A stretch of DNA of 29,739 bases from CAYMLL01 sp964390645 (GCA_964390645.1 CAYMLL010000058.1:1-29739); one strand, 5' to 3'. Shown: positions 8,301-17,100, counted from the stretch's first letter. Numbers and translations: made by a program. Notes: generated by a model not told the origin, from the letters alone.

Positions 8301-9036
8301 CGCGCCTCTGCCGGCGAGGAGGTCATGGGCCGCCGTCCCCTCGTACCGCCCCGTCCGCCGTGAATCGCTCGGCCTCGTCACCGACGTGGCCCGGTCGGTC
8401 GGGCAGGACGCCGGCGTCATCGACACCGCTCCCGGCCAAGGAGCGCGCGACGATGAGACCTCGTCCAACGATTCTTGAGCACGCTTGCCGTCAAACTCGT
8501 GTGCATTTCATTCCGTGCCTTGCTGCAGCCCACGGAGCCTTCGATCTGCCGCAGAGCCGGCGTGATCACGATGCTCGGCGTGATCGACGTCTCGATCGAG
8601 ATTCGACCGGGGCCGTTGTCCGCCTCGGGCTCCCGTTGCCCTCGAAATCCAGCCGGCGATCGCTTCCCGGCTGAACCGGATCGTCACGTCGCCTCGAGCG
8701 CGTAGTCCTCGCCCGTACCGAGGCCGGTTACCAGCACGGTGGTCGATCTCGTGGCGCGGATGGACGGGTCTCGCTTTCACGGCCGACACGCGGTCAGGCC
8801 CCGACGAAGGGATCGCAAGACCCGGATATCTTCGGACTGTCGTTCCGGACGAGTCGTGCACCGGCGCCGGAAGAACGCATCGTGGATTGTGACGCGGCAG
8901 CGGTATAGGCTCGACATGACGACAGTCCACGACGGAAGCCCCCGAAGTCCGAGAAGTCATCGGCCGGATCCGAGCGCCGGGGGCGCAGGTCGACGGTGAA
9001 CCCGTGTTCCTTTCGTTCCGCCCAACGATCACTTGA
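8301..9036. other. 736-bp intergenic region, no convincing gene
   Basis: No open frame here has domain-like composition. On the minus strand a short tail (TTVLVTGLGTGEDYALEAT then stop, 8684-8746) reads like the end of a real protein, but nothing upstream in that frame continues it: a stop lies only a few codons before. It may be a remnant. No promoter or terminator was recognised with confidence. Confidence 0.5.
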
Positions 9037-10527
9037 ATGCCGACCATGACCAGGAAACGGGCCGCGGTGGCGGCGTTGCTCATCGCATGTCACTCGACGG
9101 TCCGGGCTGACCGGCCGAACATCCTCTGGATCGTGGTCGAGGACATGTCCTGCCACTTCGGTTACCAGGGCGAGAAGCTGGTGAGCACGCCGAACGTCGA
9201 TCGGCTGGCGGCCGAAGGCGTCGTGTTCAGCAACGCCTACGTAACCGCGCCGGTCTGTTCGGCCGCTCGGTCGGCCATGATCACCGGAATGTACCAGACG
9301 GCGATCGGTGCCCACCATCACCGCAGCTCGCGTGGAAAGCTGAAGATCCACTTGCCCGAGGGCGTCACGACGGTTCCCGAGCTGTTTCGCGAAGCGGGCT
9401 ACTACACGTGCAACCTCGCGTTTGACGGCCGCCGCCCCACGGGATTCGATCGGCCCGGCAAGGAGGACTACAACTTCGTCTATGACCGCAGGGCGCTCTA
9501 CGACGGACCCGATTGGTCGGGCCGCAAGCGTGGCCAGCCGTTCTTCGCTCAGATTCAGCTGCGCGGCGGGAAGCGTCGCAACGTTCCGAAGTGGTACGAG
9601 GACGTGACGGGGGGAGTGAGCAACATCGTCACCGCCGACTCGGTGAAGCTCCCGCCGTACTATCCGGACCACCCCGCATTTCGAAAGGACTGGGCCGGGT
9701 ACCTCAACTCGGTGCAGTACACGGATCAGGAAGTCGGGATGATCGTCGCCCGCCTGAAGCGAGAGAAGCTCCTTGACGACACGATCGTCTTCTTCCTGAC
9801 CGATCACGGAGTGAGCCAGGCTCGCGGCAAGCAGTTCGTCTACGAGGAGGGGGCGAAGATCCCGTTCGTCGTCCGGGGGTCGAAGCGGCTTCCGGGAAGG
9901 CGCGTTCGTAAGGAGGTCATCGCCCACATCGACATGGCGGCGACGTCGCTGGACCTGGCCGGGATCGACATCCCGAAGGGCATGCAGGGCCGACCGTTGT
10001 TCGGCGCGCAGGTCGTCCCGCGCGAATTCGTGGTCTCCGCTCGTGATCGTTGCGACGAGACGGTGGACCGCATCCGCGGCCTCCGTCAGGGCGGATTCAA
10101 GTACATCCGCAACTACTATCCGACTCGGCCGTACCTCCAGCCCTGCGCGTACAAGGACCGCAAGCCGTTCATGCAGCCGCTTCGCGACCTGTTCGAGTCT
10201 GGCTCGTTGAACGAGGCGCAGTCACTTCATCTGGCGTCCACGCGTCCGGAAGAGGAGCTGTACGACCTCGAGGCTGACCCGTTCGAGATTCACAACCTGG
10301 CCGCCGATCCGGCGCAACGCGACCGTCTGCGGGCGTTTCGCGCCAGGCTCGAGCACTGGGTGATCGAGTCCGACGACCGCGGACGCTTCCCGGAATCCGA
10401 GGCGATGTACGACAGCGACATGGCGGCCTACGTCGTCGGCCAGAAGCGGCGCAAGAAAAACGAGAACGCCGCCCGGATCGAAGCTAATGTAGCCTTGATG
10501 AAGAGGTGGAAAGCGGAAGGGAGATAG
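9037..10527 (+). CDS. Secreted type I sulfatase (formylglycine-dependent, CxAxR motif)
   Basis: The 496-residue product has a signal peptide (MTRKRAAVAALLIACHSTVR) and the sulfatase N-terminal core RPNILWIVVEDMS with metal-binding acidic residues. The ATG at 9037 and one at 9046 are both possible starts. The formylglycine site is VCSAARS with Cys74: it is the CxAxR variant of the usual CxPxR and should still be a substrate for the maturation enzyme. Further core elements are MITGMYQT, FFLTDHG (metal site), the AHIDMAATSLDLAG segment and a C-terminal ELYDLEADPFEIHNLA motif. It hydrolyses sulfate esters, most likely on polysaccharide, in the periplasm or outside. It resembles the second sulfatase (17767-19260) along its whole length, for example WVIESDDRGRFPE against WMVESGDRGHIPE. 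It sits alone between long spacers. Confidence 0.92.
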   Translation: MPTMTRKRAAVAALLIACHSTVRADRPNILWIVVEDMSCHFGYQGEKLVSTPNVDRLAAEGVVFSNAYVTAPVCSAARSAMITGMYQTAIGAHHHRSSRGKLKIHLPEGVTTVPELFREAGYYTCNLAFDGRRPTGFDRPGKEDYNFVYDRRALYDGPDWSGRKRGQPFFAQIQLRGGKRRNVPKWYEDVTGGVSNIVTADSVKLPPYYPDHPAFRKDWAGYLNSVQYTDQEVGMIVARLKREKLLDDTIVFFLTDHGVSQARGKQFVYEEGAKIPFVVRGSKRLPGRRVRKEVIAHIDMAATSLDLAGIDIPKGMQGRPLFGAQVVPREFVVSARDRCDETVDRIRGLRQGGFKYIRNYYPTRPYLQPCAYKDRKPFMQPLRDLFESGSLNEAQSLHLASTRPEEELYDLEADPFEIHNLAADPAQRDRLRAFRARLEHWVIESDDRGRFPESEAMYDSDMAAYVVGQKRRKKNENAARIEANVALMKRWKAEGR

Positions 10528-10548
10528 AGCTCGAAAGGCCTGTAGATC

Positions 10549-10638
10549 GCGATGCCGACCCTCGTCGGTGAGGCGCGGTCGCCGGCCGCGGAGCCGGCGT
10601 TCGAGCGCTCGGATCTCGTCGAGGAGACGGTCGATCAT
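10549..10638 (-). pseudogene. Possible remnant of an integrase-type transposase N-terminus
   Basis: The minus-strand reading from the ATG at 10638 gives MIDRLLDEIRALERRLRG followed by RRPRLTDEGRHR. This resembles the start of integrase-core transposases of Planctomycetota and other high-GC bacteria, where LxxEnRxLrexLggrRxRlTDeqRRRLA is usual. The match stops at once: no helix-turn-helix continuation, catalytic core or terminal repeats follow, and the frame enters the antisense of the sulfatase. It could be chance in Arg-rich GC-rich DNA, so confidence is low. Confidence 0.25.
10580..10599 (+). terminator. Hairpin downstream of the first sulfatase gene (weak terminator candidate)
   Basis: CGCCGGC (10580-10586) and GCCGGCG (10593-10599) form a perfect 7-bp stem with a 6-nt loop, about 53 bp after the sulfatase stop codon. 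Only two T residues follow, so it lacks the run of T expected for an intrinsic terminator; it may still stop or protect the transcript. Confidence 0.3.
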
Positions 10639-10912
10639 ACGCTGCCGATGACGGTCGAGTCCGCCGGCGGGGGCATGACCGAGGGCTGCCAGGGGTGAAT
10701 CGTCTCCATGCGTTCGGATGCTGTTGGGTGCGTCCGTCGTCCTGCAATCACCGGAATCCTGCCGGATCACGAATCGTCGGAGGGCCTGGACACGACCCTC
10801 TCGTGGAACCGGATCGCAACGAGGGGACGGGTTCGGGGCTGGGCTGTCGTTCTCGCGTCGGCGTGAATCGCCATCAGGCGCCTCGTGGTTCATCTCGATG
10901 TCACCGGTAGCG

Positions 10913-10942
10913 TTGGTGACTTCTCTTCTTTCTCCGTACAAT
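10913..10942 (+). promoter_or_regulatory. Sigma-70-like promoter candidate for the PAC2 gene
   Basis: TTGGTG (10913-10918), an 18-nt spacer and TACAAT (10937-10942) resemble -35 and -10 boxes; the -10 matches consensus at five of six positions, the -35 at only three. It is 54 bp before the chosen start of the PAC2 gene. AT content rises locally here, which supports it. Confidence 0.35.
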
Positions 10943-10995
10943 CCGGAGGGTCGTCCATTCGACCAGAACTCGAGCAGCCACCCACTTGTCCCGAC

Positions 10996-11859
10996 ATGCA
11001 CTCGCCGATGAACAAGATCAGAATCGACTCACGTCCTGACCTGAGCGACGGGCGTCTGGTCCTCGCCTTTACCGGCTGGATGGATGGCGGCGAGGTCTCG
11101 ACGGGCACCGTGACGGGCCTCATCGACGAACTTGGCGCACGGGCCTTCGCGGAGATCGATCCCGAGGGTTTTTACGTTTGTAGCTTTCCCGGCGATCCGG
11201 AGACGACCGCGCTCGTTCGACCGCACATCAAGGTTCGCGACGGACTCGTCGAATCGGTCGAGCTTCCGAGCAGCCGCTTCTACTGCGCGGAGGATCGCAA
11301 GCTTGCACTGTTCGTCGGCAAGGAGCCGCACCTCAATTGGCGCCAGTTTGCCGATTGCGTGCTCGAGTTCGCCGTCGAGCTGGGCATCGCCTCGATCTAC
11401 TTCGTCGGCAGCTTCGCGGGGTCGGTTCCCCACACGCGTGAACCTCGCCTTCACTTGCTCGTGTCGCATCCGAGTCTCAGGGAGCCTCTGTTGCGTTTCG
11501 GGCTTCGCCCGACGAACTACGAGGGTCCGGGCAGTTTCATGACCTACTTCAACACGCGGGCAAGTGAGCGCGATCTCGCGATGGCGAACATCGCCGTGGA
11601 GATCCCCGCCTACCTCGGCGGCCGGAATCCCTTCAGCATCGAAGCCGTGACCCGTCGTCTCGCCTCGATGCTGGAGATCGAGGTCGACCTCTCGCGTCTG
11701 CGACAGGCGAGCAATCAGTGGGAAGCGAAGGTGAGCGAGGCCGTCGACGGGGAGTCCGAGATGTCCGGGCACATCCGCGAGCTCGAGAAGCAGTACGACG
11801 ACGACTTGCTCGAGTCCATGTCGAAGGACAACCTCGTCCCCGGTCTGGATGATCCCTGA
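10996..11859 (+). CDS. PAC2 family protein (proteasome assembly chaperone-like)
   Basis: The product (287 residues from the ATG at 10996) opens with RIDSRPDLSDGRLVLAFTGW followed by MDGGEVSTGT, the typical beginning of bacterial PAC2 proteins. It continues with FYVCSFPGDPE, the characteristic GIASIYFVGSFAGSVPHTRE segment (a Gly-rich loop in the PAC2 core), an EIPAYLGGRNPFSIEAV segment and a C-terminal acidic, coiled-coil-prone tail. No signal peptide; cytoplasmic. Bacterial PAC2 homologues are of unknown function; in archaea and eukaryotes relatives assist proteasome assembly. Neither the ATG at 10996 nor the one at 11008 has a clear ribosome binding site, so the start is uncertain by four codons. 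No proteasome gene is nearby. Confidence 0.85.
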   Translation: MHSPMNKIRIDSRPDLSDGRLVLAFTGWMDGGEVSTGTVTGLIDELGARAFAEIDPEGFYVCSFPGDPETTALVRPHIKVRDGLVESVELPSSRFYCAEDRKLALFVGKEPHLNWRQFADCVLEFAVELGIASIYFVGSFAGSVPHTREPRLHLLVSHPSLREPLLRFGLRPTNYEGPGSFMTYFNTRASERDLAMANIAVEIPAYLGGRNPFSIEAVTRRLASMLEIEVDLSRLRQASNQWEAKVSEAVDGESEMSGHIRELEKQYDDDLLESMSKDNLVPGLDDP

Positions 11860-12585
11860 AACACGAAGCGGAGCTGCTGGAGGCTGGAGACGAGCCTGCG
11901 GAGGTGTCGTCGTCGGGAGCGCCGAGGCTCTCGGGGGCGAGGTCTTGACCGCTCCTCTCCCTCTTTCCGTGATCTCGGGACTCGCGCGAGCTACCCTGTT
12001 GCGGAGGTGCTGCCGCGGAACAGGCTGCAGAACGCGACTCCCGACGGTTTCGACTCCGGTCCGGAGTGGCGCGGGGTTCCGGAAGACAACGCCTGGAGAA
12101 AGCAGAGACGATGAGATCGGCGATGAGCCGGGTGACGTGCACCCTCGACGTTGGAGTCCTGATTTCGTGGCTTCCAGCGGCACGGGCGGCGACCTGCTGT
12201 ATTTGCCGATCACCCGGAAACGACAGCCGGCGAGGAGAGTCTGCTGGATTCCCAGCCGAGAGCCGGGCCGTGCAAGACGTCGAAAGGAGTGGAGGCCGAT
12301 CTGTAGAGGGGACGCGAGATTCTGTGGCTGTCCTCTCCTCGGGGAGGAATCGCGATGCGTTGGATCGAGCCCAGGTCGAAGTGGTGACCGGCGTCACGGG
12401 CCTCGTCGAACGGGCGGCGGTCTCATGCCTCTGCGACGCTCCGCGTCGATGTCGGACATCCGGGGCCCGTCGAACGGTCGTTTCACGGCTCGTACAGTTC
12501 TTTCTGGTGTGCTGGAGGGCCTGTTTCCGCGTGGCAGGTCGGAGTTTCCGACAGGAATCGAGTCGCTGAAGACAAGGTGAGACGG
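11860..12585. other. 726-bp intergenic region without a convincing gene
   Basis: A forward frame from the ATG at 12111 to 12569 begins like a signal peptide (MRSAMSRVTCTLDVGVLISW) but then becomes Arg/Ser/Cys-rich with no domain. It may be chance or a decayed secreted protein. The right end carries the AAGGTGA binding site for the next gene. No terminator with a T-run and no clear promoter was seen. Confidence 0.5.
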
Positions 12586-13845
12586 ATGCGCATTTCTCTC
12601 TGTTTGTCGGTCCTTGCGAGTCTTCCCGTCTCGGTGCTCGCTGAGGACGGCTGGTGGCAGTTTCGCGGGCCGAACGGGGACGGGCACGCCGGGAGCGACG
12701 ACCTTCCGCTGAAGTGGAACGAGACGGACAACATCGTCTGGAAGACGCCGGTCCACGACCGTGGCTGGTCGTCTCCTGTGATCTGGAAGAACCAGGTGTG
12801 GATGACGACGGCACTGAGCAACGGTCGCAAGCTCTTCGCCGTCTGTGTCGATCGAGACTCGGGAAAGGTCATCCACGACGTTCACGTCTTCGATGTGGAG
12901 AAGCCGCAGCGCATCGCGGCGATCAACTCCTATGCGTCGCCGACGTCGGTAGTCGAGGAAGGGCGTGTCTACGTCCATTACGGCACGTACGGGACTGCTT
13001 GCCTCGATTCCACGACGGGCGACATCCTCTGGACTCGACGGGACCTGAATTGCGATCACGAGTCAGTGGCAGGGCCGGGCGGCTCGCTCTTCCTCGTGGG
13101 CGACCTGCTAGTCATGAACGTGGACGGACGGGACGTCCAGTACGTGATCGCGCTCGACAAGACGACCGGCAAGAACGCGTGGAAGACGGAACGCTCCGTC
13201 GATTACAGCGAGGTTCCTGTCAATCAGCGCAAGGCCTACTGCACGCCGACCCTCATTCCTCGGGGGAACGGGAAGCAGCTTGTTTGTCCCGGTGCCAAGG
13301 CCGTGATCGCATACGACCCCGTCACCGGGGGTGAGATCTGGAAGGTGCTCCATCGAGGCTGGTCGATCGCTCCCCGTCCGGTCTACGGCCACGGGCTGAT
13401 CTTTGTCATCATGGATTATGATCACCCGGAGCTCTGGGCCATCCGTCCGGACGGAAAGGGCGACGTGACGGAAAGCCATGTGGTGTGGAAGCAGAAACGA
13501 GGCATGCCGCCCCGGTCGTCGCCCTTGCTCGTCGGCGATCTGCTTTTCGTGGTGAATCACGACGGTATCGCGACATGCCTGGAGGCCAAGACAGGCAGGC
13601 CCGTCTGGAAGAAGCGCCTTCGGGGCGACTACTCGGCATCTCCCATCCACGCAGGCGAACGCATCTACTTCTTCAACGAGGATGCGGTCTGCACCGTTGT
13701 CCGGTCATCGAGGCAGTACGAGGTTCTGGCCGTCAACACGGTAGGTGAGGAGCGACAGATGGCAAGCCCCGCCGCTGCCGGAGATTCGCTGTTCGTCCGC
13801 ACGGAGAAGCACCTTTACCGCATCGAAGATTCTTCTTCCGAGTGA
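12586..13845 (+). CDS. Secreted PQQ-type beta-propeller (BamB-like) protein
   Basis: The ATG at 12586 is preceded by AAGGTGA with a 5-nt spacer and begins a signal peptide (MRISLCLSVLASLPVSVLA|ED); a GTG at 12577 is less likely since it overlaps that site. The 419-residue product starts with WWQFRGPNGDG, the usual opening of PQQ-like propellers in Planctomycetota. It then shows blade repeats with the tryptophan-docking signature: DSTTGDILWTRR, DKTTGKNAWKTE, DPVTGGEIWKV and EAKTGRPVWKKRL, each after an aliphatic VVYVH- or LLVM-type strand. It is a scaffold or possibly a quinoprotein enzyme; no calcium/PQQ active-site set is evident, so a binding role is more likely. It is co-directional with the GH42-like gene but 401 bp separate them. 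Confidence 0.85.
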   Translation: MRISLCLSVLASLPVSVLAEDGWWQFRGPNGDGHAGSDDLPLKWNETDNIVWKTPVHDRGWSSPVIWKNQVWMTTALSNGRKLFAVCVDRDSGKVIHDVHVFDVEKPQRIAAINSYASPTSVVEEGRVYVHYGTYGTACLDSTTGDILWTRRDLNCDHESVAGPGGSLFLVGDLLVMNVDGRDVQYVIALDKTTGKNAWKTERSVDYSEVPVNQRKAYCTPTLIPRGNGKQLVCPGAKAVIAYDPVTGGEIWKVLHRGWSIAPRPVYGHGLIFVIMDYDHPELWAIRPDGKGDVTESHVVWKQKRGMPPRSSPLLVGDLLFVVNHDGIATCLEAKTGRPVWKKRLRGDYSASPIHAGERIYFFNEDAVCTVVRSSRQYEVLAVNTVGEERQMASPAAAGDSLFVRTEKHLYRIEDSSSE

Positions 13846-14246
13846 AGGAGACGGACTCCCGGGCAGCTGTGTCGCCGCGACGCCAACCGTTGCTCCACCC
13901 GTATGATGTGAGAGCTCGATCGGTGTCTGCATGCCGGCTGCCGGCGACTCTGCGAGCATCGACGTGCCGGCAACCGCATCCGGTTTGACGCGCTCAGGCC
14001 TGCCCGGACTCGGATTATCAGGTCGACTCGAGTCTCGTCATCGCTCGCCGGCGTGATCCGCTTCGACCGACCTGCTGGGGAGTGCTTACCAGTTTCTGGA
14101 CGCCTGCTGACCTTCCAGGCTCTTTCGACGGGATGTCAGCCCGTCACCGTCGTGACCCGTGATGGAATCGGCAGTAGAGTATCCTCGTGCGTTCGCTGTC
14201 GGGACATCACCGTTGTCAATACCTGCAAGGTCGTACCGAGCACGAA
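13846..14246. other. Intergenic region carrying repeat copy B
   Basis: 401 bp between two co-directional genes. A copy of the dispersed 116-nt repeat occupies 13898-14013, beginning 52 bp after the propeller stop codon. The rest shows no gene. Weak promoter-like sequences occur before the next gene (GTGACC, 17 nt, TAGAGT at about 14153-14181), but I would not rely on them. Confidence 0.55.
13898..14013 (+). repeat. 116-nt dispersed intergenic repeat, copy B
   Basis: By hand count about 17 mismatches and no gaps separate this copy from copy C over the first 112 nt. It contains a perfect 7-bp inverted pair, TGCCGGC (13939-13945) and GCCGGCA (13966-13972), around a 20-nt loop. In copy C the left arm is TGCCGGT, which still pairs through a G-U wobble. 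Conserved length and pairing suggest a structured element rather than random similarity. Confidence 0.8.
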
Positions 14247-16859
14247 ATGAGTACCAACAGACAGTCGCGCCGGATCATTCGCTGTCGTACCCGGGTCTTG
14301 CTGCTGTGCCTGCTGGCTTCGTCGGCGTCCGTGGCCGGGGCGGAGAAGGGTGCCTTTGCGAGATTCAGGCTGGTCGAGCCTGCGGATCAGCCTTTTTACG
14401 TGCAGCTCACCGCCTACATGCACGTGACTCCGTGGACTCTGCCCCCGACGGTCTTTCCGGCCGAGGCACACAGGCATGCGAATCGGCGCGTGGCGGCCGG
14501 CGAGCCCACGGAGTGGTTTGACGTCAAGGCCTACCTCGGCGACAAGCTGCACGGCCGCATGAATCGTTCCGGGGGTGTCGCCGAGTTTCCGAACATCTCC
14601 GTCACGTTCGTTGCCAGCCCGGACAAGCCCGTGCGAAAAGTGATCATCGAGCTGGCCACCGCCGCGGTCGAGCGAGCGATCGTCAAGCGGTTCGAGGAGA
14701 GCCTGGGGCCCCTCTCCGGCGGTCGGACGAGCTTCCTCGTCTCGCCGGACCTGGCTGCGGACGCCGACAGTCTCGAGTCTCTCTCGCAGATGCAGGCGCG
14801 CCACCTGACGTGGGCACGCGAAGCCAGCGGTGGCAAGCGCGTGTCCCCGCGACATCACCTGCTGCAAACGTCCTTCTACGGGCCCACGCCCGAAGCCGGC
14901 GATGTCGTCAGCCTGCTCGGCTTCAACGTCGTCGGCAACCAGTCGGATCAGATCCAGGCCCGGCATCCCGAGCTCGCGGTTCCTGGCCACACCCACGAGG
15001 TGGCGTTCGGTCCGGCTGCGACCCGGGACGAGGTCCACGCGATCATCAGGCGACAAGCGAAAAGGAACCAGCATCTCCAGGCGGGTTCGGTCATCGGGCT
15101 CGCCGACGAGATCTGCGCGCGTCCCGTGATCGGCGACAACGCTCAGGCGCTCGCCCACTTTCACGAGTGGCTCGCCGAGAGGAAGATCGACCCGCGGCAG
15201 CTCGGAGTGAAGACGCTGCGCGAAGTCGTCCCCATCGAGGGGCCCGCGGTTCTGGCGGAACGGGAAGCCGTCAACGCCGCTGCTGCGCGTCGCGTTTTCT
15301 ATTTCACCTCGCGATTTCGCCAGGAAGCCGGGACCGAGCGCGTCCGGTGGCACACGGAGGCTGTTCACCGGTACATGCCGCCGGGGCTCATCGCGTCGAC
15401 TCTGGTGGCCGACCATCCCTTCTTCGGCGGGACAGGATTGGGTATGGGGCTGCGCACGTCGAACACCACGTGGGGCGGCTATCACCTGGCTCTCGACTGG
15501 TTCGATCTGGCGCGGAACCGGGCGGTCGACATGATCGGCGTGGAGGACTGGATGGGGCTCCAGTTCATGTACGGCCCGAATTTCACCTGGGAGGGGTTCC
15601 AGCTCATGGGCTTCCAGTCCGCCATGGTGCGCAGCGGCGGGCAGGGCCGAACGCCGTCGATGGCCTGGATCACTCCAAGCGACGAGACGAACTTCAGGCT
15701 CAAGGCCGGCTCCGCGCTGTGTCAGGGGTCGAAGCACTTCTTCTTCTGGACCTACGGGCCGACCTGCTTCAGCACGGAGAACTACTGGTCGGACCTGCGC
15801 GGGGCCTACGACGGCGTCGCGACGCTCGCCCGGCAGCTGGCGGCCGCCGAGCACATCACCGCGCCCGGCCAGATGCGCCGCACACGCGTGGCGTTGCTGT
15901 ACAGCATCTCCTCCGACCTCTGGCAGCCGTTCGACTACGTCCACATGCTGGAGCGGCGAGGTCTCTACTTCGCGCTCGTGCACCACCAGTACCTCGTGGA
16001 CATGGTCACCGAGGAGGACATCGCGGCAGGACGGCTGGCAGCGTACGACGTGTTGTACACCGCTGACCCGTGTCTGACTTCCGTGGCGGCCGCCGCGATC
16101 GGGAAATGGGTTCGGGACGGGGGGTGGCTCTTCGGCACCTGCGCCGCAGGCAGCCGCAATGAGTTCAACGAGCCGGTGCCGGGGCTGGCAGAGGTATTCG
16201 GGATCGAGCCCGGGATCACGACGGAGGTGCAGCCAGGCAACTACAGTATCCGCGCGCGTTGGAACGCACTCCAGCCGATGGACACGGTCGAGGTAGAGGC
16301 CGGCGTGCTCGGTCCGGAGCCGTCTCGGTTCGACGTTTTTGGCGTCAAGGGGGGTTTTCCCCCCGCGGCGGGGAGTAGGGCCGCCGCGATACTCCGCGAC
16401 GCGGAGTCCCCGGTGGCGGTCGCGAACAGTTTTGGCAAGGGCAAGGCCTTCTACTTCGGCGGCGCTTTCGGCGTCTCCTACATCCGCGCCGCGAACTTCG
16501 TTGCGAACGCTCTGAAGGAGAAGTGGCCGGCCACGCACCGGGACTTGCTGGCGGCGTTTGCGGCCGGCCGCGGCGCGCTGCCGCTGGTGGAGCTGTCTTC
16601 GCCGGTGGTCGAGACCGGTCTCTACGATGCGCGGCCGGGCACCGCCCTGGTGCTCGCGAACTTCACCTACGAGGACATCGCCGCGCTCGTGGTGGGGGTG
16701 CCGATCACGAGGGCGATCACTTCCGTGCGCTCCGTCCAGACCGGGCCGCTGGCGTTCGAGCTCGAGGAGGCCACGGCCGCCCGTAGGGCTACCGGCCACA
16801 GCTTTGTCGCCCGTTTCACGATCAAGCTCGGGCTCAGCGACATAGTCCTCCTCGAGTGA
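14247..16859 (+). CDS. Large secreted GH42-like glycosidase-type protein with amidotransferase-like middle domain
   Basis: The ATG at 14247 starts a signal peptide (Arg-rich start, then RVLLLCLLASSASVAGA); the frame is open further upstream to 14187 without export features. The 870-residue product has an N-terminal region of about 180 residues, a TIM-barrel-like section (about 195-540: LLQTSFYGPTPEAGDVVSLL, HRYMPPGLIASTLVADHPFF, MIGVEDWMG), and from about residue 545 a flavodoxin/amidotransferase-like domain (RVALLYSISSDLW, AYDVLYTADPCL, IGKWVRDGGWLFGTCAAG). That last domain is the hallmark of the GH42 beta-galactosidase trimerisation domain. A small beta domain closes the protein. It likely hydrolyses galactosidic or related polysaccharide outside the cytoplasm; catalytic glutamates could not be assigned with certainty (the Glu of GVEDWMG is one candidate). 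Confidence 0.65.
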   Translation: MSTNRQSRRIIRCRTRVLLLCLLASSASVAGAEKGAFARFRLVEPADQPFYVQLTAYMHVTPWTLPPTVFPAEAHRHANRRVAAGEPTEWFDVKAYLGDKLHGRMNRSGGVAEFPNISVTFVASPDKPVRKVIIELATAAVERAIVKRFEESLGPLSGGRTSFLVSPDLAADADSLESLSQMQARHLTWAREASGGKRVSPRHHLLQTSFYGPTPEAGDVVSLLGFNVVGNQSDQIQARHPELAVPGHTHEVAFGPAATRDEVHAIIRRQAKRNQHLQAGSVIGLADEICARPVIGDNAQALAHFHEWLAERKIDPRQLGVKTLREVVPIEGPAVLAEREAVNAAAARRVFYFTSRFRQEAGTERVRWHTEAVHRYMPPGLIASTLVADHPFFGGTGLGMGLRTSNTTWGGYHLALDWFDLARNRAVDMIGVEDWMGLQFMYGPNFTWEGFQLMGFQSAMVRSGGQGRTPSMAWITPSDETNFRLKAGSALCQGSKHFFFWTYGPTCFSTENYWSDLRGAYDGVATLARQLAAAEHITAPGQMRRTRVALLYSISSDLWQPFDYVHMLERRGLYFALVHHQYLVDMVTEEDIAAGRLAAYDVLYTADPCLTSVAAAAIGKWVRDGGWLFGTCAAGSRNEFNEPVPGLAEVFGIEPGITTEVQPGNYSIRARWNALQPMDTVEVEAGVLGPEPSRFDVFGVKGGFPPAAGSRAAAILRDAESPVAVANSFGKGKAFYFGGAFGVSYIRAANFVANALKEKWPATHRDLLAAFAAGRGALPLVELSSPVVETGLYDARPGTALVLANFTYEDIAALVVGVPITRAITSVRSVQTGPLAFELEEATAARRATGHSFVARFTIKLGLSDIVLLE

Positions 16860-16943
16860 CGCGTCGTCGTTGCTGGCGATCACCGGCTGCGATGCGGGGT
16901 GACCCGTGTCGAGGACCTCGTGCGCTCGGTGCCGTGTTGGCCG

Positions 16944-17059
16944 CCCGTATGGTGCGAGAGCTCGATCGGGGTCCGAACGCCGGCTGCCGGTGACTCTGGG
17001 ACCATCGATGCGCCGGCAACCGCCTCCGGATCGACGCTCTCACGCGTGCCCGGACACCG
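16944..17059 (+). repeat. 116-nt dispersed intergenic repeat, copy C
   Basis: This copy lies in the 241-bp convergent spacer between the GH42-like gene and the esterase remnant, 84 bp after the GH42-like stop. It is collinear with copies at 2962 and 13898, in the same plus orientation, with CCCGTAT at the left end, CCATCGATGCGCCGGCAA in the middle and GCCCGGAC near the right end. Confidence 0.8.
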
Positions 17060-17100
17060 AATTCCTTGATCGCGCACATCTCCTCCACGTGGATTCTCGA

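Larger units (their letters stand above)
10528..10995. other. Intergenic region with hairpin, possible transposase remnant and promoter candidate
   Basis: 468 bp separate the first sulfatase from the PAC2 gene. It holds a hairpin (10580-10599) soon after the sulfatase stop, a possible decayed transposase N-terminus on the minus strand (10549-10638), and a sigma-70-like promoter candidate (10913-10942). The forward frame open from 10885 is the upstream extension of the PAC2 frame and has no family character before about 11008. Confidence 0.55.

Noticed and set aside
8684..8752. Minus-strand tail TTVLVTGLGTGEDYALEAT followed by a stop
   Set aside because: Looks protein-like but there is a stop a few codons upstream and no continuation in another frame that I can join.
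12111..12569. 152-codon frame with a signal-peptide-like start
   Set aside because: After the hydrophobic start it is Arg/Ser/Cys-rich with no fold-like pattern, and the binding site is too far (13 nt). Possibly a decayed gene but not supportable.
14136..16883. 915-codon open frame on the minus strand opposite the GH42-like gene
   Set aside because: It is His/Arg/Pro-rich with no domain or signal peptide and mirrors the codon bias of the real gene; long antisense frames are expected at this GC content.
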